This document shows, one piece after another, positions 16,310-25,128 of a stretch of DNA of 64,000 nucleotides. Under the pieces are notes generated by a model. That model ran no database searches. It saw nothing but the letters and a program-made list of their open reading frames with translations, and was not told the DNA's origin. The stretch's first letter is position 1, and each line of letters begins with the position of its first letter. Position numbers and translations under genes: made by a program. Origin of the DNA: Kitasatospora sp. NBC_01246 (GTDB taxonomy: Bacteria > Actinomycetota > Actinomycetes > Streptomycetales > Streptomycetaceae); assembly GCF_036226505.1 (NCBI RefSeq), contig NZ_CP108484.1, forward strand, positions 372,001 through 436,000, written 5' to 3'.

Positions 16310-17617
16310 TCAGCCGACCGTCTTCTGCGACTCGGACCACTTCTTGTTGAGCTCGGCGAAGTAGCTCTTCTGGTCGCCGGCGGCGGCGCCGCGGGCGATG
16401 TCGACCAGCTTCTGCCGGTAGTCCGGGGCGTCCAGGTTGATCTCCGCGCCCTTGTCGATCTTCTTGACCGCGGCCAGCTTCTCCTGGTTCTGGCTGATCA
16501 TCCGCACGCCCTTCTCGATGAAGGGCTTGAGCGCGCTGGGGAGTTCGGTGCCCTTGACGGAGGAGATGCCCTGCTCGTTCTGAGCGGCACCGGACTTGTT
16601 GACGAACCAGTCGATCCAGGCCCGGGCCGCTTCCTGGTTCTTGGAGTGCTTGTTGATCGCGTACTTGTAGTCCGGCTGCAGGACGGTGCACGGAGTGCCG
16701 GTCGTCGAGGGGAAGGGCATGTAGCCGATGTCGTCCGGGTTCGCACCGGCCTTGGAGGCGGCGTCGCGCACCTGCGCGATGGACCAGGAGCCGAGGTACA
16801 TCGACCCGACCTTGCCGGTGGCCAGCAGGACCTTCGAGTTGTCCCAGTTGGTGGTGGTCGGGTCCTCCTCGGAGAGCTTCTCGTGGACGACCGAGTACAG
16901 CAGGCTGTCGATGGTGAAGATGTCGTTGCCGCCGGTCCACGGCAGCGGTGTGGTGGCCATGGCGTCCTTGGCCCCGGGGTCGCAGCTCGGGGAGCTGACC
17001 GCGTCGGTCCACTGCCGCAGCGGCCAGCCGTCGTGGTAGTTGGTGTAGTACGGGGTGGCGGCGCCCTTGGCCTTGAGGGCCTTCAACGCGGTGACGAACT
17101 CCTCCGGCGTCTTCGGCCACTCGGTGACGCCGGCGTCCGCCCAGACCTTCTTGTTGTAGACGAAGCCGGTCACCGTGCCGTAGTTGGCGATGCCGTAGAC
17201 CTTGCCGGCCACCGTCGAGTAGTCGGTCCACTGGTACTGCTTCGACAGCTCGGCGGCCTCGCCCAACGGCGAGAAGAAGTGGGGGAACTGGGCGATCGAC
17301 AGGTCCGAGGGGATCGGCAGCACGTCACCGTAGTTCTCGGTGTTCATGCGGATCTTGACTTCGCCCTCGTAGTCCTTCATCCCCTCGAACTTCACCTTGA
17401 CGTTCGGGTAGACCTTCTTGAACTCGGCGGCGTACTTGTCCAGGATGCCCTCGCCGAGCTGGTCCGTGCGGTTCGTCAGGACCGTGATCGAGCCCGACAC
17501 CTTGGCCGGGTCGGCGTTGACCGTCGGGACCGAGGAAGCGCCGTCGCCGCCGTTGCTGCTACACGCCGTGAGCACCACCGTGGTCGCGGCCGCGACGGCC
17601 ACCCATCCTCTTCGCAT
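16310..17617 (-). CDS. sugar ABC importer lipoprotein (solute-binding protein)
   Basis: 435 residues. ATG 17617 is chosen because GAAGG lies 9 bases upstream; the in-frame ATG at 17626 overlaps that RBS. The signal peptide has a lipobox VLTACS with lipidated Cys19. The rest is an extracellular solute-binding protein of the COG1653 type with aromatic-rich binding segments (YQWTDY, GWPLRQWTD). It captures oligosaccharides at the outer membrane face and delivers them to the two permeases. Neighbouring mannanases, beta-mannosidase and manA suggest manno-oligosaccharides; the fold does not specify the sugar. Confidence 0.93.
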   Translation of the reverse strand: MRRGWVAVAAATTVVLTACSSNGGDGASSVPTVNADPAKVSGSITVLTNRTDQLGEGILDKYAAEFKKVYPNVKVKFEGMKDYEGEVKIRMNTENYGDVLPIPSDLSIAQFPHFFSPLGEAAELSKQYQWTDYSTVAGKVYGIANYGTVTGFVYNKKVWADAGVTEWPKTPEEFVTALKALKAKGAATPYYTNYHDGWPLRQWTDAVSSPSCDPGAKDAMATTPLPWTGGNDIFTIDSLLYSVVHEKLSEEDPTTTNWDNSKVLLATGKVGSMYLGSWSIAQVRDAASKAGANPDDIGYMPFPSTTGTPCTVLQPDYKYAINKHSKNQEAARAWIDWFVNKSGAAQNEQGISSVKGTELPSALKPFIEKGVRMISQNQEKLAAVKKIDKGAEINLDAPDYRQKLVDIARGAAAGDQKSYFAELNKKWSESQKTVG

Positions 17618-17953
17618 CTCGCTCATCCTTCGTGCTGATCGTCTTGTGACACGGGGGAGGCAACACCCAGCAGGCCTGGCCGGTCTCCCTGGCTGCTGGA
17701 CGCTTAACGTAGACGTCACTTCGCCGTCATGTCCATAGAGCGGTCAACATTGATATCCACTAGTTCTGTGTCCAATCAAGGCGGTCTTTACTAAAACATT
17801 GCCTAACAAGATATCGAATCGTCCTTGATGCCCGATCGCGACCGGCGGCCGCTGGACAACGTTGTCGCGGTGGATCAGAATCACCGGGATCGCCCCGGCG
17901 GCGCCCCGTCCAGCGCTGCGGCACCCCCCTGCCACACATGCGGAGAAGTTACA
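17618..17953. promoter_or_regulatory. divergent promoter region with a LacI-type palindrome (17855-17866)
   Basis: This AT-richer 336-bp stretch separates the importer operon from the ROK kinase gene. It holds the perfect 12-bp palindrome GACAACGTTGTC at 17855-17866, with the CG centre usual for LacI-family operators. Two weaker copies of the core, CAACATTG (17745-17752) and AAACATTG (17794-17801), lie 63 and 112 bp away centre to centre. These are candidate binding sites for LacI-1 and/or LacI-2 controlling both directions. Confidence 0.65.
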
Positions 17954-18967
17954 ATGAGTTACGACATGGCCGCTCCCGCAACGACACCCGGACCTGTTGG
18001 GCCGGCCCCGGGCGGCGCCCTCGCGGGACCGCTGATCGCGGCTATCGACATCGGTGGCACCAAGATCGCGGGCGGCCTGGTCGACACCGACGGCGCACTG
18101 CTCCACCAGCTCCAGGTGCCCACCCCCGCCGACGGTGACCGGCACGAGCTGATGGCCGCCGTCGACCACGTCCTCGACGAGCTCGCCCGCCTCCCCGCCT
18201 GGCAGCACGTCCGGGCCCTCGGCATCGGCAGCGCCGGCCCCGTCGACATCGCCGCCGGCACCGTCAGCCCGGTCAACCTGCCCGGCTGGCGCGGTTTCCC
18301 GCTGCGCTCCGAGGCCGCCGAGCACCCCGCCGTCCGCGGCCTTCCGGTCGTAGTCGGCGGCGACGCCGTCGCCATGACCGCGGCCGAACACTGGCGCGGC
18401 GCCGCCCGCCCCTTCCGCCACGCACTGTGCCTGGTGGTCTCCACCGGCGTGGGCGCCGGGCTGGTGCTCGACGGCCGCCTGCACACCGGCGCCACCGGCA
18501 ACGCCGGGCACCTCGGCCACATCAGCATCGACTACCGGGGCCGCCCCTGCCCCTGCGGCTCCCGCGGCTGCCTCGAAGGACTGGCCTCCGGCACCGCCAT
18601 CGCCCGCACCGCCGCAGAACTCGGCTGGCGGCCAGGCCCGGACGGCCTGGCCACCGCGGGCGCGGTCGCCGTCGCCGCCCGGGCCGGCGACCCGCTCGCC
18701 CTGACCGCCTACGACCGCGCCGCCCTGGCGCTGGCTGCCGGGATCGCCGCCACCGCCACCCTCGTCGAGATCGAGGCCGCGGTGATCGGCGGCGGCGTGG
18801 CCAGGGCCGGCTCCGTCCTCTTCGACCCGCTCACCCGCCACCTCGCCTCGTACGCCACCCTGTCCTTCGCCCGCGGACTGAGCCTGGTGCCCGCGCACCT
18901 GGGCACCGACGCCGGCCTGGTCGGCGCCGCCGCCCTCGCCCTCCCAGCCCTGCCCGCCCACCGCTGA
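17954..18967 (+). CDS. ROK-family sugar kinase
   Basis: 337 residues from ATG 17954 with GGAGAAG upstream. After a roughly 25-residue extension comes the ATP phosphate-binding motif DIGGTK (32-37). The catalytic Asp is in VVGGDAVA (D137), where most ROK enzymes have NDANA, so the loop is slightly atypical. The zinc site is H189 plus CPCGSRGC (C199, C201, C206). It is a cytoplasmic hexose kinase, and next to manA, GH2 and the importer it most likely phosphorylates mannose (and perhaps glucose) released from glucomannan. It lacks the N-terminal HTH of ROK repressors, so it is a kinase and not a regulator. Confidence 0.92.
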   Translation: MSYDMAAPATTPGPVGPAPGGALAGPLIAAIDIGGTKIAGGLVDTDGALLHQLQVPTPADGDRHELMAAVDHVLDELARLPAWQHVRALGIGSAGPVDIAAGTVSPVNLPGWRGFPLRSEAAEHPAVRGLPVVVGGDAVAMTAAEHWRGAARPFRHALCLVVSTGVGAGLVLDGRLHTGATGNAGHLGHISIDYRGRPCPCGSRGCLEGLASGTAIARTAAELGWRPGPDGLATAGAVAVAARAGDPLALTAYDRAALALAAGIAATATLVEIEAAVIGGGVARAGSVLFDPLTRHLASYATLSFARGLSLVPAHLGTDAGLVGAAALALPALPAHR

Positions 18968-18983
18968 CGCCCTTGGCCTTCCC

Positions 18984-19036
18984 GCCGACCCGCGGGACGA
19001 CGGCGCCGACCCGCGGGACGACGGCGCCGACCCGCG
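18984..19036. repeat. 2.5 copies of a 21-bp direct repeat
   Basis: Units at 18984-19004 and 19005-19025 are identical (start GCCGACCCGCGGGACG) and a partial unit follows at 19026-19036. They lie between the ROK kinase and LacI-2 genes and have no visible coding function. Confidence 0.85.
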
Positions 19037-19221
19037 CCGTCCCTGCCCTCCGGACCCGGATCCCCACCCGCCCGACCGCCCGGGGATCGGCGGAGAAGGC
19101 CCCGCCGCCCGCGAGATGAGCCGCGGGCACGCGGCGGTCCGCCGGCCGGACGACCTGACAGGATGTACCGGGAACGCGTGCACGCGCGTCGCCGGGCCAC
19201 CAGCCGTCGGAGGGGAACAGC

Positions 19222-20247
19222 ATGCAGCACCGGGTGACGATCCGAGACGTCGCCGCCCGCGCCGGGGTCTCCGCCGGCGCCGTCTCGCTCGCCCTCAACG
19301 ACCGGCCCGGCGTCTCGCAGGAGACCCGCCGCCGCATCACCGAAGCCGCCCGCGAACTCGGCTGGTCCCCCAATCTCGCCGCCCGTTCACTGGCCCGCGG
19401 CCCCCGGGTGCACACCATCGGCATGGCGATCAGCCGCGAAGCCGTGGCCGAGGGTCTCGACGCCCTCCACATGGCGCTCATCGGCGGCATCGAGAACGTC
19501 CTGTCGGAACGCCCCTGCTCCCTGCTGCTCCGCCTCACCGCCAGCAGGGAGATGGAGATCGCCCTCTACAAGCAGTGGTGGCAGTCCGGCCAGGTCAACG
19601 GAGCGGTGCTGACCGGGGTGACCGCGAACGACCCCCGGATCGAGCCGACCCACCGTCTGGGCATGCCGGTGGTCGCCGTCACCCACCCCGACCACAGCGG
19701 GCCCTTCCCGGCGGTCTGGATGGACGAGGCGGCGGCGATCACGGAGGCCGTGCGCTACCTCGCCGTCCTGGGGCACCGCCGGATCGCGCACATCACGGGC
19801 CCGGCCAGGCTCGGCAGCGCGCTGGTCCGCTCGCGGGCGTTCGAGGACGTCGCCGTCGAACTGTCTCTCCAGGACCACCGCCACGTGCCCACCGACCTGT
19901 CCGCGCACCAGGGCGCCAGAGCCACCCGGGAACTGCTCACCGCCGATCGCCCGACCGCGATCGTCTACGACAACGACATCATGGCCGTGGCCGGCCTGGC
20001 TGTCGCCGCCGAGTTGGGCCTGCGGGTCCCCGAGGACGTGTCGCTCGTCGCCTGGGACGACTCCGACCTGTGCCAGATCACCAGACCCGGACTGTCCGCC
20101 CTCAGTCACGACCCGTTCGCGTTCGGCTCCGAGATCGCGCGGTGCCTGCTCGAACTGCTGGACACCGGACGGGCCGATTCCCGCATTTCCGGTACGCCCG
20201 TCCTGGTCCCGCGCGGTACCACCGGCCCGCCGCCGCGCCGGCCGTGA
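19222..20247 (+). CDS. LacI-family regulator 2 of the mannan locus
   Basis: 341 residues from ATG 19222 with GGAGGGG upstream. The HTH (about 4-30) is identical to that of LacI-1. The effector domain is of the same subfamily (YDNDIMAVAG, VAWDDS, GTPVLVPRGTTG near the end) but diverges at ligand-facing positions, for example GMAISREAVAEGL in place of GLVLARPAHQLGL. It therefore probably reads a different sugar at the same operators. It follows the ROK kinase gene by 254 bp and converges on LacI-3 with a 13-bp gap. A CGCGTGCACGCG palindrome at 19175-19186 lies upstream of its start. Confidence 0.93.
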   Translation: MQHRVTIRDVAARAGVSAGAVSLALNDRPGVSQETRRRITEAARELGWSPNLAARSLARGPRVHTIGMAISREAVAEGLDALHMALIGGIENVLSERPCSLLLRLTASREMEIALYKQWWQSGQVNGAVLTGVTANDPRIEPTHRLGMPVVAVTHPDHSGPFPAVWMDEAAAITEAVRYLAVLGHRRIAHITGPARLGSALVRSRAFEDVAVELSLQDHRHVPTDLSAHQGARATRELLTADRPTAIVYDNDIMAVAGLAVAAELGLRVPEDVSLVAWDDSDLCQITRPGLSALSHDPFAFGSEIARCLLELLDTGRADSRISGTPVLVPRGTTGPPPRRP

Positions 20248-20260
20248 GCCCTGCCCGTAC

Positions 20261-21325
20261 TCAGCGCCGGGCCGCTGGGACGGGTGGCGCGGCAGTGCTT
20301 CCGCGGGGTGTCAGCTGCGGGGCGGTGTCTTCGTAACCGCCGCTCTTCTGCCCCGAGATCAGCGCCAGCAGGGTCTGGGCGGCGTGCGCGCCGTAGGCGT
20401 GGATGTCCCGGGTCAACGCGGTCAGCGCGGGCCGTACCACCTGGACGAGTGGGGAGTCGTCCCAGGCGACGATCGACAGGTCCCCGGGCACCTGGAGTCC
20501 GATCTCCTGGGCGACCGACAGGCCGGCCACGGCCATGATGTCGTTGTCGTACAGGATCGCGGTGGGCCGGTCGGGGGTGAGCAGCAGACGCCGCGTCGCC
20601 CGCGCACCCTCCACGCCGGTGTAGTCGGTGTGGACGACCGGCGCGGCCTCCAGCCCCAACTCCTGGCACACGGTGGTGAAGGCCACGTCACGCAGTGAGG
20701 TGTGCACCAGGCCGGTGAGCCCGGCGACCCGGCCGACCCGGTGATGGCCCAGCGCCGCGAGGTACTCCAGCGTCTCGCGGATCGCCGCGGCGTCGTCGGA
20801 CCACACCGGGGTCAGGCCACCCGAGCCGGACGGGTGACCGATGACGACCGTCGGCAGGCCGAGCTCCTCCAGGGCCGGCACCCGCGCGTCGTCCTCCCGC
20901 AGGTCCACCAGAATCGCACCGTCGATCTGCCGCTCGCCCCACCAGCGCCGGTACGCCTCCAGTCCGCGTTCGTGGTCGGAGACCACCTGGAGCGCCAGCG
21001 AATAGGAGGCGTCGGACAGGACGTTCTCGATCCCACCGATCAGCTCCATGAAGAACGGCTCGGTCCCCAGCATCCGGGCCGGCCGCGCCAGCGCCAGACC
21101 CACCGCCGATGACTTGGCCCCGCTCAGCGCCCGGGCGGCGCTGTTGCGCACGAACCCGATCTCCTCGGCGACCTCCGCGATCCGGGCCCGGGTCGCCTCC
21201 GAGACGCCCGGCTGACCGTTGAGCGCGTTCGAGACGGAGACCTTCGACACGCCGACGATCTTGGCGATGTCGGCGATCGTCGGCCGTCGCCCGGCCGGAC
21301 GCTGCTGCGGGGACACCTGATCCAC
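20261..21325 (-). CDS. LacI-family regulator 3, divergent from beta-mannosidase
   Basis: 354 residues from a GTG at 21325, chosen because AGAAGGG lies 5 bases upstream; the open frame extends to 21406 without an RBS. The HTH (about residues 16-42, TIADIAKIVGVSKVSVSNAL) differs at the recognition helix from LacI-1 and LacI-2, so it should bind another operator, probably the AACCGGTT sites found in the adjacent intergenic region. The effector domain resembles the other two (YDNDIMAVAGL, VAWDDS). The likely job is repression of its own gene and of the GH2 beta-mannosidase. Confidence 0.93.
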   Translation of the reverse strand: MDQVSPQQRPAGRRPTIADIAKIVGVSKVSVSNALNGQPGVSEATRARIAEVAEEIGFVRNSAARALSGAKSSAVGLALARPARMLGTEPFFMELIGGIENVLSDASYSLALQVVSDHERGLEAYRRWWGERQIDGAILVDLREDDARVPALEELGLPTVVIGHPSGSGGLTPVWSDDAAAIRETLEYLAALGHHRVGRVAGLTGLVHTSLRDVAFTTVCQELGLEAAPVVHTDYTGVEGARATRRLLLTPDRPTAILYDNDIMAVAGLSVAQEIGLQVPGDLSIVAWDDSPLVQVVRPALTALTRDIHAYGAHAAQTLLALISGQKSGGYEDTAPQLTPRGSTAAPPVPAARR

Positions 21326-21838
21326 GAGGACCCTTCTGGACGGCTTGGGCAGACCTTGCCCCCAAGCTACTACGGGCCCGGCCGTCCGCAGAAGCCGCCC
21401 CGGCATGCTCGGGGCAACCGGTTAACCAGCGGTTGACAGCGAGCTGGTGACCACGATGGCGCGCCTCGGAGTGAAGCGGTTAACTCGACGAGCGCCGTAG
21501 CCGGACGCGCCGGCGGCCGCCTCGGCGCGACCGCCGCCGACTCCGGTCGCACCCCAGCGGTCGGAGGTGGCGCGCCGGTGCGGCTCAGCAGGCGGCCTGC
21601 CGCACACCGGTGATCGACCGCAGCTGGCGAACCGGTAAAGGAAAGGCACTTAACTCCACGCTCGTCGTCAACGATCAGCGCGCTCCCGCAGACTCGATTG
21701 CCAGCTCCATCAGGGACTTCATCGCTCGACTGGGCCCACAAACTTCACCTAACCGGTTTATGGACAGGTTCAGTAGGAGGGGCTACGGTTGCTCCCACCC
21801 GCCTCCGGAACCACCCCCACAGCGAATGGAGCCGCACG
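21326..21838. promoter_or_regulatory. LacI-3/beta-mannosidase divergent region with AACCGGTT sites
   Basis: 513 bp without a gene. The 8-bp palindrome AACCGGTT occurs at 21416-21423, 91 bp from the LacI-3 start, and again at 21751-21758, 81 bp from the GH2 start. Related half sites are GCGGTTAAC (about 21477-21485), GCGGTTGAC (about 21429-21437) and GAACCGGTAAA (21629-21639). Two full copies placed symmetrically in front of both genes make a good candidate operator pair for LacI-3. Confidence 0.65.
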
Positions 21839-24250
21839 ATGAAGGACGTCACCCAGCTCGACCAGGGCTGGGCCCTGCACCACGCGGGGAGTCGGCTCCC
21901 CGCCGCCGTGCCCGGCTGCGTCCACACCGATCTGCTGGCCGCCGGTCTGATCCCGGACCCGTTCCTGGAGGCCAACGAGACCGACGTCGCCTGGGTCAGC
22001 CGCCAGGACTGGACCTACACCCTGGACCTGCCGGACCACGGCACCCGGCACGAGCGCACCGACCTGGTCTTCGAAGGGCTCGACACCGCCGCCACCATCA
22101 CCCTCGGCGGCACGGAACTCGGCTCCACCCGCAACATGCACCGCGGCTACCGCTTCGACGCCACCGGCCTGACCGGCGAGCTGGCGGTGCGCTTCACCAG
22201 CGCCTACCGGGAGGCCGAGCGGGTGCGCGCCCTGGTCGGCGACCGCCCCAACGTCTATCCGGAGCCGTTCCAGTACATCCGCAAGATGGCCGCGAGCTTC
22301 GGTTGGGACTGGGGCCCGACCCTGCCCGGTGCCGGCATCTGGCGACCGGCCCGGATCGAGCGCTGGTCCACCGCCCGACTGGCCCGGGTGCGCCCGCACA
22401 CCGCCGTCAACGGCACCACCGGCACCGTCGAACTCCACCTCGACCTGGAGCGCACCACCACCGGCGCGGCCCGCGAGCTCACGGCCACCGCCACCATCGG
22501 CGACCACACCGCCACGGTCGCCTTCCCGGTCGGCCAGGACACCGCCGTCATCGTCCTGGACGTCCCCGACCCCGCGCTCTGGTGGCCGCGCGGCTACGGC
22601 GACCAGGCCCTGTACGACCTCGACGTGACGCTCGCCGACGCACAGGGGCCGCTCGACAGCTGGCACCGCCGCGTCGGCTTCCGCACCATCGAGCTCGACA
22701 CCTCCGACGACGAACACGGCAGCGGCTTCACCCTGGCGGTCAACGGCGTCCGCCTGTTCGTCCGGGGCGTCAACTGGATCCCCGACGACACCCTGGTCAG
22801 CCGGGTCACGCCCGAACGCTACCGGGAGCGCCTCACCCGCGCCGCCGAGGCCAACGTCGACCTCGTGCGGGTCTGGGGCGGCGGCATCTACGAGGACGAG
22901 GCCTTCTACGACACCTGCGACGAACTCGGCCTGATGGTCTGGCAGGACTTCCTCTTCGCCTGCGCCGCCTACCCGGAGGAGCAGCCGCTGCGCGGCGAGA
23001 TCGAGGCCGAGGCCCGCGAGAACGTCGTCCGCCTCATGCCGCACCCCTCACTCGTGCTGTGGAACGGCAACAACGAGAACCTCTGGGGCTTCCGCGACTG
23101 GGGCTGGGAGACCGAACTCGCCTCGGCCTCCTGGGGCGAGGGCTACTACCTCGGCGTGCTGCCCCGCATCGTCGCCGAACTCGACCCCACCCGCCCCTAC
23201 ACGGCCGGCAGCCCCTGGTCCGGCAGCTGGGACCACCACCCCAACGACGTCGACCACGGCACCCACCACTCCTGGGAGGTGTGGAACCGCCAGGACTACG
23301 CCGAGTACCGGGCCACCGTCCCCCGCTTCGTCGCCGAGTTCGGCTGGCAGGCCCCGCCCGCCCACGCCACCCTGCGCCGCGCCCTGCCCACCGAAGAACT
23401 GGCCACCGACTCCCCCGGCATGCTCCACCACCAGAAGGCCGAGGACGGCAACGGCAAGCTCGACCGCGGCGTCGAGCGCCACTTCGACCTCCCCGCCGAC
23501 TTCGACCGCTGGCACTACCTCACCCAGGTCGTCCAGGCCCGCGCCGTCGCCGCCGGCATCGAGCACTGGCGCTCCCACTGGCCCCGCTGTGCGGGGACCG
23601 TCGTCTGGCAGCTCAACGACTGCTGGCCGGTCTCCTCCTGGGCCGCCATCGACGGCGACGGCCGCCTCAAGCCGCTCTGGTACGAGCTGCGCCGCGTCTT
23701 CGCCGACCGACTCATCACCCTCCAACCCACCACCGGCGACGCCGCCCCGACCGTCGCCCTGGCCAACCAGGCAGCCCAGCCCTGGCACACCGTCGTCACC
23801 CTGCGCAGGGTCTCCGCCGACGGCACCACCACCACGACCACCGAACTGCCGGTGACCGTCGAAGCCCGCTCGGTGCTGCGCCTGCCGGTACCGAACGCGC
23901 TGGCGCCGACGGCCGGCTCGACCAAGGAGTTCCTGGCCGCCGACGCCGACGACCTGCGTGCGGTGCACTTCCCGGTACCGGACAAGCGGTTCGACTACGC
24001 GCGGCCCGAGTTCGAACTGACCGTGGAGCCGGTGGCCGACGACGACACGGCCCTCGACATCGTGGTCACCGCCCACACCCTCGTCCGCGACCTGCTGCTG
24101 CAGGCGGACCGGCTGGCACCCGACGCGGTCGCCGACCGAGGCCTCCTGACCCTGCTCGCGGGCGAGCGGGCCCGGATCCGGGTCACCGGGGCGCCCGGCA
24201 TCGATGCCGACACCGCCCGCGCCGCCCTGTACTGCGTGGAACCCGCGTGA
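21839..24250 (+). CDS. GH2 beta-mannosidase (cytoplasmic)
   Basis: 803 residues from ATG 21839; the earlier in-frame start at 21698 lies in the operator region and is not used. The GH2 layout is visible: sugar-binding jelly-roll about 1-180, Ig-like domain 185-285, TIM barrel 290-590, then C-terminal beta domains. Acid/base E413 lies in NGNNENLWG, and nucleophile E500 in VAEFGWQ, both in beta-mannosidase form. YIRKMAASFGWDWGP near 146-160 is also characteristic. With no signal peptide it acts in the cytoplasm on imported manno-oligosaccharides, releasing mannose for the ROK kinase and ManA. It is divergent from LacI-3 and followed by a hairpin terminator. Confidence 0.95.
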   Translation: MKDVTQLDQGWALHHAGSRLPAAVPGCVHTDLLAAGLIPDPFLEANETDVAWVSRQDWTYTLDLPDHGTRHERTDLVFEGLDTAATITLGGTELGSTRNMHRGYRFDATGLTGELAVRFTSAYREAERVRALVGDRPNVYPEPFQYIRKMAASFGWDWGPTLPGAGIWRPARIERWSTARLARVRPHTAVNGTTGTVELHLDLERTTTGAARELTATATIGDHTATVAFPVGQDTAVIVLDVPDPALWWPRGYGDQALYDLDVTLADAQGPLDSWHRRVGFRTIELDTSDDEHGSGFTLAVNGVRLFVRGVNWIPDDTLVSRVTPERYRERLTRAAEANVDLVRVWGGGIYEDEAFYDTCDELGLMVWQDFLFACAAYPEEQPLRGEIEAEARENVVRLMPHPSLVLWNGNNENLWGFRDWGWETELASASWGEGYYLGVLPRIVAELDPTRPYTAGSPWSGSWDHHPNDVDHGTHHSWEVWNRQDYAEYRATVPRFVAEFGWQAPPAHATLRRALPTEELATDSPGMLHHQKAEDGNGKLDRGVERHFDLPADFDRWHYLTQVVQARAVAAGIEHWRSHWPRCAGTVVWQLNDCWPVSSWAAIDGDGRLKPLWYELRRVFADRLITLQPTTGDAAPTVALANQAAQPWHTVVTLRRVSADGTTTTTTELPVTVEARSVLRLPVPNALAPTAGSTKEFLAADADDLRAVHFPVPDKRFDYARPEFELTVEPVADDDTALDIVVTAHTLVRDLLLQADRLAPDAVADRGLLTLLAGERARIRVTGAPGIDADTARAALYCVEPA

Positions 24251-24276
24251 CCAGGTCCACCTGACGCGCCGCTGAC

Positions 24277-24318
24277 GGCTCGCTGCTACCGGGCTCCCAC
24301 CGCCGGCAGCAGCGAGCC
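24277..24318 (+). terminator. terminator after beta-mannosidase gene
   Basis: Perfect 11-bp arms GGCTCGCTGCT (24277-24287) and AGCAGCGAGCC (24308-24318) with a 20-base loop, beginning 26 bp after the stop. Confidence 0.75.
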
Positions 24319-24786
24319 GCCAAGAGCTTCGCCGCCACCACCATGGTCGACGCCACCACCTGGCAGAGCAGCGGCGTCTCCTGCCCCTGACCCACACACG
24401 CCCGGGTGCCGCCGGGCCGCGCCGCTCCCGACGCGGTCGCGGGCCGCCGTACGCGCGGGCCGCGACCGCTCCCCGACCCTGCCGAGGGCCACCGGCCTTG
24501 ATCGGCCGGCGGGCCGGCGCTGCCGCGCACGCCGGGCGGCGGCCGTACGGGGTGGGAGCGGGGGCGGTTCACCGGCGGGGGCGGTTTCCGCCGGCGGGGG
24601 CGGTTCGTGCCCGTTCGGACACGGGGCGGTTGCGCCCGTGCGCAGGAGTTGGCGCCGCGCGCTGCTCTTTCGCCCGACGGTCTGGACGGGCCCGACGGCC
24701 GCGATCGAGCATCTGGTGATCCATCGTCACCTCGCCGCCCCGTCAGCGGCGTTGCCACCGGCTGCCGATCACCGAGGAGGACCGCC
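24319..24786. other. gene-free stretch with GGGGGCGGTT repeats
   Basis: No convincing gene is visible. Three copies of GGGGGCGGTT occur at 24560-24569, 24577-24586 and 24596-24605, spaced 17 and 19 bp, upstream of the truncated protease gene. A short frame ending at about 24390 (ending WQSSGVSCP) could be a gene remnant but is too short to assign. Confidence 0.4.
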
Positions 24787-25128
24787 GTGCAGCACCGTTC
24801 CCGCCCCACCCCCAAGGCGCTCGGCGCGGGCGCCGCCCTGAGCCTGGCGCTGGCGCTCACCCTGAGCGCCGCACCGGCCCTGGCCGCGCCCCCGGGCCCG
24901 GGGGCCGAACCCGATCCCGTCCCCGCCCTGGTGGCCGGGGAGGGCACCGCCGCTCCGCAGCTGGTGACCGGACTGGCAGAGGCCGCGCCCGGCGGCGCGG
25001 GCGAGGCGGCACGGGCCCATCTCGCGGCCCACCCCGACCGCTACCGGATCGACCCGGCGCAGCTGACCGAGCTCGCCGTCGCGGCGCAGCGGCCTGTAGA
25101 CCGAAAATCCTTCGGCGCCGTACGGTGA
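24787..25128 (+). pseudogene. 5' remnant of an M4-type metalloprotease gene
   Basis: An intact RBS (GAGGAGG) and GTG start lead into a signal peptide (about 1-34, ending ALAAPPG). There follows the first part of a thermolysin-type propeptide (ARAHLAAHPDRYRIDPAQLTEL near 78-99), a pattern of streptomycete M4/FTP protease precursors. After about residue 104 the similarity stops and the frame ends at a TGA, giving 113 residues instead of the 500-800 expected. No catalytic domain is found downstream. It looks like a gene truncated by deletion near 25090. Secretion of a short peptide is possible but no function is suggested. A separate complete M4 protease lies at 57650-59974. Confidence 0.65.

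Noticed and set aside
19175..19186. CGCGTGCACGCG palindrome upstream of LacI-2
   Set aside because: Purely G/C-alternating palindromes are common in this base composition and the sequence does not match the other candidate operators, so not listed as a separate site.
24297..24390. Short frame ending WQSSGVSCP after the beta-mannosidase
   Set aside because: It overlaps the terminator stem and is too short to link to a family.
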